The notes under the pieces: model-generated
Databases searched by the model: none
Told to the model about the DNA's origin: nothing
What the model saw: only the letters and a program-made list of their open reading frames with translations
NCBI RefSeq assembly: GCF_045866565.1
Contig: NZ_BAAFZV010000002.1
Location: forward strand, 1,364,001-1,428,000
DNA: 64,000 nucleotides
Direction: 5' to 3'
From: Cognatilysobacter claricitrinus
Lineage (GTDB): Bacteria > Pseudomonadota > Gammaproteobacteria > Xanthomonadales > Xanthomonadaceae
Shown: piece after piece, positions 61,061-64,000 of the stretch
Layout: each line of letters starts with the position of its first letter
Numbering within the stretch: the stretch's first letter is position 1
Translations under genes and position numbers: made by a program

Positions 61061-61702
61061 ATGAAAGTTCCGATGTCGTTGCTCACCGTCGCGCTGGGTG
61101 TCGGGCTTACGCTGCCGGCCTCCTCCGACGTGCATGCCGCGTACACCGGCATCCAGCGTTGCCGCGCACCGGACGGCACCGCCGTCTACACGGACAAGCC
61201 GTGCGGCGCGTTTTCCGCGCAGCCGGAAGCGATATCGCAGGATCTGGGCATGCGCCTCGTCAGCGAGGCGTCGCGCGAGCCGGAGGCGTACGCGGATGCG
61301 ATGCAGAGCAACGCGATCGCGCCGTCTTCGAATGTAGGCCGGCGTTCGCTCGCCGACGGTTGCGCGCGTTCACCGACGCAACTGGCGATGGACATCCAGG
61401 GCTCGATGGCGATGCGTGACGTGAACCGCCTCGCCGAAAGCTGGCAGTGGGCGGGCATGACTAAGCAACGCGCGATGCCCGTGATGGCGCGCCTGGAAAA
61501 GCTGACGCACGAACAGCTGGTGTCGACGCAGTATTTCGATGCGCAGATCGGCTTCGGCATGCAGCTGGCGTCGGCCGACGACTCCGCGACTGCCGATGGG
61601 CGCGCGGGCATCCTGCAGATGTCGCTGGTGGGCAAGTCCATGCCGCAGTCGATGGAGCTGAACGTCGAGCGTTACGCGGGCTGCTATTTCGTCCACTTCT
61701 GA
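61061..61702 (+). CDS. Exported DUF4124-like protein A
   Basis: The 213-residue protein has a signal peptide (MKVPMSLLTVALGVGLTLPA), then a DUF4124-like segment with paired cysteines (QRCRAPDGTAVYTDKPCGAF) and a C-terminal domain beginning at a further Cys (DGCARSPTQLAMDIQGSMAM, RDVNRLAESWQWAGMTK) and ending CYFVHF. Function is unknown. The ATG at 61061 was chosen over a GTG three codons earlier. It is followed 46 bp later by a paralogue of the same layout, so the two arose by tandem duplication and probably act together in the periplasm. Confidence 0.75.
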   Translation: MKVPMSLLTVALGVGLTLPASSDVHAAYTGIQRCRAPDGTAVYTDKPCGAFSAQPEAISQDLGMRLVSEASREPEAYADAMQSNAIAPSSNVGRRSLADGCARSPTQLAMDIQGSMAMRDVNRLAESWQWAGMTKQRAMPVMARLEKLTHEQLVSTQYFDAQIGFGMQLASADDSATADGRAGILQMSLVGKSMPQSMELNVERYAGCYFVHF

Positions 61703-61748
61703 CCTTTGAGAGGGCGACGCCGCGCCGCGCCGGCTTTAGGCTTGGCGG

Positions 61749-62354
61749 GTGCGACGCCTTGCCCTGCTCCTGATCGTCCTTCTCGTTTGCGCATTCCCGC
61801 TACAGGGTCTGGCGCAGGTGCGGCATTGCGTGATGCCGAACGGCACGGTCGTCTACACCGACCAGCGCTGCGACGCCATCGGCGCGCGCGAGCAGGCGCC
61901 GCAGCCCAGCGCGCCCGGTGGCGCACCGCAGCTGCGCAACTACCGGCCCGCGTGCCCGCGCACGTTGCGTGATCTCGCGTACGAAGTGACGTCGGCGGTC
62001 GAGGCGCACGACGTCAACCGGCTTGCGTCGGTCTACCTGTGGGACGGCATCGGCACCCGCGAGGGCTATGCGTTGATGGACCGACTCCAGGTGGTCGTCG
62101 ACCGACCGCTGGTCGACCTGCAGCCGGTGTGGCCGGACGGCGAGCCCTATCCGTCGTCGGTACCCCCGACGCGTCCGCCGCTCGCGCTGCGGCTGGAGCA
62201 GACGTCGATCCGCGGCGGTACGCCGATCCGTGCGGTGTTCGGGTTGCGCAAGTACCTGGACTGCTGGTGGATCGTCGAAGGCGGTGCCCGTCGCCCGCCT
62301 GCGACGCCGCCTCCGGCCGACGCCGCCACCCCCGCCGCACCGCCGGTCGACTGA
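61749..62354 (+). CDS. Exported DUF4124-like protein B (paralogue)
   Basis: The 201-residue protein begins at a GTG with a signal peptide (MRRLALLLIVLLVCAFPLQG). It repeats the layout of its upstream neighbour: VRHCVMPNGTVVYTDQRCDA, then PACPRTLRDLAYEVTSAVEA with DVNRLASVYLWDGIGTREG and a final Cys-Trp-Trp strand (LDCWWIVEGG). A Pro/Ala-rich tail ends it. Overall identity to protein A is low, but the cysteine spacing and the DVNRLA block are kept. Function is unknown; disulfides are likely. Confidence 0.75.
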   Translation: MRRLALLLIVLLVCAFPLQGLAQVRHCVMPNGTVVYTDQRCDAIGAREQAPQPSAPGGAPQLRNYRPACPRTLRDLAYEVTSAVEAHDVNRLASVYLWDGIGTREGYALMDRLQVVVDRPLVDLQPVWPDGEPYPSSVPPTRPPLALRLEQTSIRGGTPIRAVFGLRKYLDCWWIVEGGARRPPATPPPADAATPAAPPVD

Positions 62355-62409
62355 CGTCGTTCCGCCCGCTCAGGGCACAATACGCGCTTCCCTGTACCGG
62401 ACGTCGCGC

Positions 62410-63327
62410 ATGCACTACCCCGAATGGATCTGGCACAACGGCGCGATCAAGCCGTGGGCCGAGGCCACCACCCATGTGATGTCGCATGCGCTGCACTACG
62501 GTTCGTCGGTGTTCGAAGGCATCCGCTGCTACGAGACACCGAACGGCCCCGCGATCTTCCGTCTCACCGACCACAACCGTCGCCTGTTCGCGTCGGCGCG
62601 CATCTACGAGATGGCGATCCCCTATTCGCTCGACGAGATCAACGCCGCCTGCCGCGAGGTGATCCTGCGCAACGGCCTGACGCGCGCCTACCTTCGCCCG
62701 CTCGCCTACCGCGGTCTGGGCGGCTTCGGCCTGTCGGCGGAGACGCCGGTCGACGTGTCGGTGGCGTCCTGGTTCATGGGCCCGTACCTCGGCGAAGGCG
62801 TGCTCGAACAGGGCATCGACGCCTGCGTCTCAAGCTGGCAGCGTTTCGCGCCGAACACCATTCCGGCCGGCGCGAAAGCCGGCGGCAACTACCTGTCGGG
62901 GCAGCTGATCGCGCGTGAAGCGCGTCGCCTCGGCTTCGGCGAAGGCATCGCGCTGGCATCCTCCGGCCTGCTCAGCGAAGGCGCCGGCGAGAACCTGTTC
63001 CTGGTGTTCGACGGCGCGCTGCACACGACGCCCGTCAGCGCCGCGCTGCTCAACGGCCTCACGCGCAACACGATCATGACGCTCGCTCGCGACAACGGCA
63101 TCGCGGTGATCGAGCGCGACATCCCGCGCGAATATCTCTACCTGTGCGACGAGCTTTTCATGTGCGGCACCGCGGCCGAGATCACGCCGATCCGTTCCGT
63201 CGACGGTCGCCAGGTCGGCACCGGCAAGACGGGGCCGATGACCAAGCGCATCCAGGACCTGTTCTTCGGTCTGTTCGCAGGCACCACGCCCGATCGCTAC
63301 GGCTGGCTGGAACCGCTCGAAGGCTGA
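62410..63327 (+). CDS. ilvE: Branched-chain amino acid aminotransferase
   Basis: The 305-residue class IV PLP aminotransferase shows SHALHYGSSVFEGIRCYET, the PLP-lysine region IPAGAKAGGNYL, GENLFLVFDGALHT, GLTRNTIMTLARD and ELFMCGTAAEITPI. It makes the last step of leucine, isoleucine and valine synthesis and the first of their breakdown. Length agrees with E. coli IlvE (309). The ATG at 62410 gives MHYPEWIWHNGAIKPW, the common N terminus. No other ilv genes are adjacent. Confidence 0.95.
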   Translation: MHYPEWIWHNGAIKPWAEATTHVMSHALHYGSSVFEGIRCYETPNGPAIFRLTDHNRRLFASARIYEMAIPYSLDEINAACREVILRNGLTRAYLRPLAYRGLGGFGLSAETPVDVSVASWFMGPYLGEGVLEQGIDACVSSWQRFAPNTIPAGAKAGGNYLSGQLIAREARRLGFGEGIALASSGLLSEGAGENLFLVFDGALHTTPVSAALLNGLTRNTIMTLARDNGIAVIERDIPREYLYLCDELFMCGTAAEITPIRSVDGRQVGTGKTGPMTKRIQDLFFGLFAGTTPDRYGWLEPLEG

Positions 63328-63362
63328 TGCCATGGACGCGACGCTGCAACGGCGTCGCGTCC

Positions 63363-64000
63363 TCAGCCGAATGTCAGGGTCGCCAGCACGCCGCGCTCGG
63401 CGCCCGGTTTGACCTGCACTTCCCAACCGTAGAGTTCGCACAGGCGTCGAACGATCGACAGGCCGATGCCGCCGCCCTGCGAATGGCCGGCGTGCGTGCC
63501 GCGATAGCCACGCTCGAACAGCCGCGCCGCGTCCTCCGGGCTCAGGCCCGGGCCCGAGTCGATGACATCGACGGCGAGCGGTCGCAGGTGGACGATCACC
63601 TCGCCTTCCATCGTGTACTTCACGGCGTTGCCGATCAGGTTGTTGAGCGCAACGGTCACGGCCGACTCCGGCGCGTCCACGACGAGCCCGCGCTGGCCCT
63701 CGATGCTCAGCGTCACCGGCTTGCCCCCGAGCTGCGCGCGGTGCGCATCGAGCAGCTGCTCCGCCACCTTCGCGACATCGGTCCTGCCCGACCCACGCTC
63801 GTTCCGCGACAACAACAGCAGCGCGCTGATCAGGTCGGTGCACTGCTGCTCGGCGCGCTGGATGCGCATCATCCGGTTCCGTGTCTTCTCGTCGACACCG
63901 TCGCGCGCTAGCAGCAACTCCACGGCGCCGCGGATCACGGCAAGCGGCGTGCGCAGCTCGTGGCTGACGTCCGCATTGAATTCGCGATCACGCTGCACGA
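63363..64000 (-). CDS. Sensor histidine kinase, C-terminal part
   Basis: The minus-strand frame runs off the right edge of the window. The visible 212 residues hold the H-box FNADVSHELRTPLAVIRGAV with the phospho-accepting His, the N-box VALNNLIGNAVKYT, the G1 box DVIDSGPGLSPED, and the G2 region GGGIGLSIVRRLCELYGW of the HATPase domain. The sensing domain and membrane segments lie beyond the window, and the response regulator is not visible. The signal is unknown. Confidence 0.92.
   Translation of the reverse strand, partial: VQRDREFNADVSHELRTPLAVIRGAVELLLARDGVDEKTRNRMMRIQRAEQQCTDLISALLLLSRNERGSGRTDVAKVAEQLLDAHRAQLGGKPVTLSIEGQRGLVVDAPESAVTVALNNLIGNAVKYTMEGEVIVHLRPLAVDVIDSGPGLSPEDAARLFERGYRGTHAGHSQGGGIGLSIVRRLCELYGWEVQVKPGAERGVLATLTFG

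Overview
The window is a high-GC chromosomal segment with the look of a Gammaproteobacterium of the Xanthomonadaceae, probably close to Lysobacter. This is inferred from gene content (two long TonB-dependent receptors, a metX-metB-homoserine dehydrogenase operon under an S-box riboswitch, an SAH riboswitch before ahcY, RF3, Hsp33, glycine cleavage genes) and from codon use. No database search was possible. I recognise no insertion sequence, prophage, CRISPR array, rRNA or tRNA. The segment is mostly housekeeping chromosome with one unusual accessory block at about 18.9-31.4 kb.

Left part (1-18.7 kb): the end of serine dehydratase; a propeller-type sensor diguanylate cyclase with a possible flagellar sigma-28 promoter; a minus-strand methionine operon (metX-metB-hom) behind a SAM-I riboswitch; two exported proteins (a propeller lipoprotein and an M23-type protein); an HDOD regulator; prfC; a hemolysin III-type membrane protein; an AsmA protein; a GT2 glycosyltransferase; mtgA; hslO; and an exported protein of unknown function with a clear promoter.

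Accessory block (18.9-31.4 kb): two tandem, closely related TonB-dependent receptors, each with the same terminator, then a 2OG-Fe(II) oxygenase. Facing them is a minus-strand run TetR - pckG - prolyl-hydroxylase-like oxygenase - P-loop sulfotransferase-like protein - TPR-sulfotransferase. Three of its four junctions are overlapping or nearly so. Two oxygenases and two sulfotransferase-type proteins beside receptors that carry EF-hand-like acidic loops suggest a system that modifies, or imports and processes, a sulfated or hydroxylated molecule or an outer-membrane protein. This is the best candidate here for an undescribed system.

Middle (31.5-48.9 kb): fadE with a TetR-type operator, a DUF4442 thioesterase-like protein, a phosphoesterase and MFS pair, a GMC oxidoreductase, a secreted beta-lactamase-fold hydrolase preceded by a possible 19-codon leader ORF, a histone H1-like repeat protein flanked by gene-poor DNA holding repeats and a putative small RNA or attenuator, gcvT/gcvH, an NfeD-QmcA membrane pair, an ECF sigma/anti-sigma/PDZ operon and an aldo-keto reductase.

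Right part (49-64 kb): a manganese (yybP-ykoY) riboswitch with its GDT1-family exporter, a nucleoside permease and ribokinase-like kinase, dusB, a methyltransferase, then metK, a non-canonical SDR, an SAH riboswitch with ahcY, and metF. With metX-metB-hom on the left, most of the methionine/SAM cycle lies within this window. A pair of paralogous secreted proteins, a branched-chain aminotransferase and a partial histidine kinase end the window.
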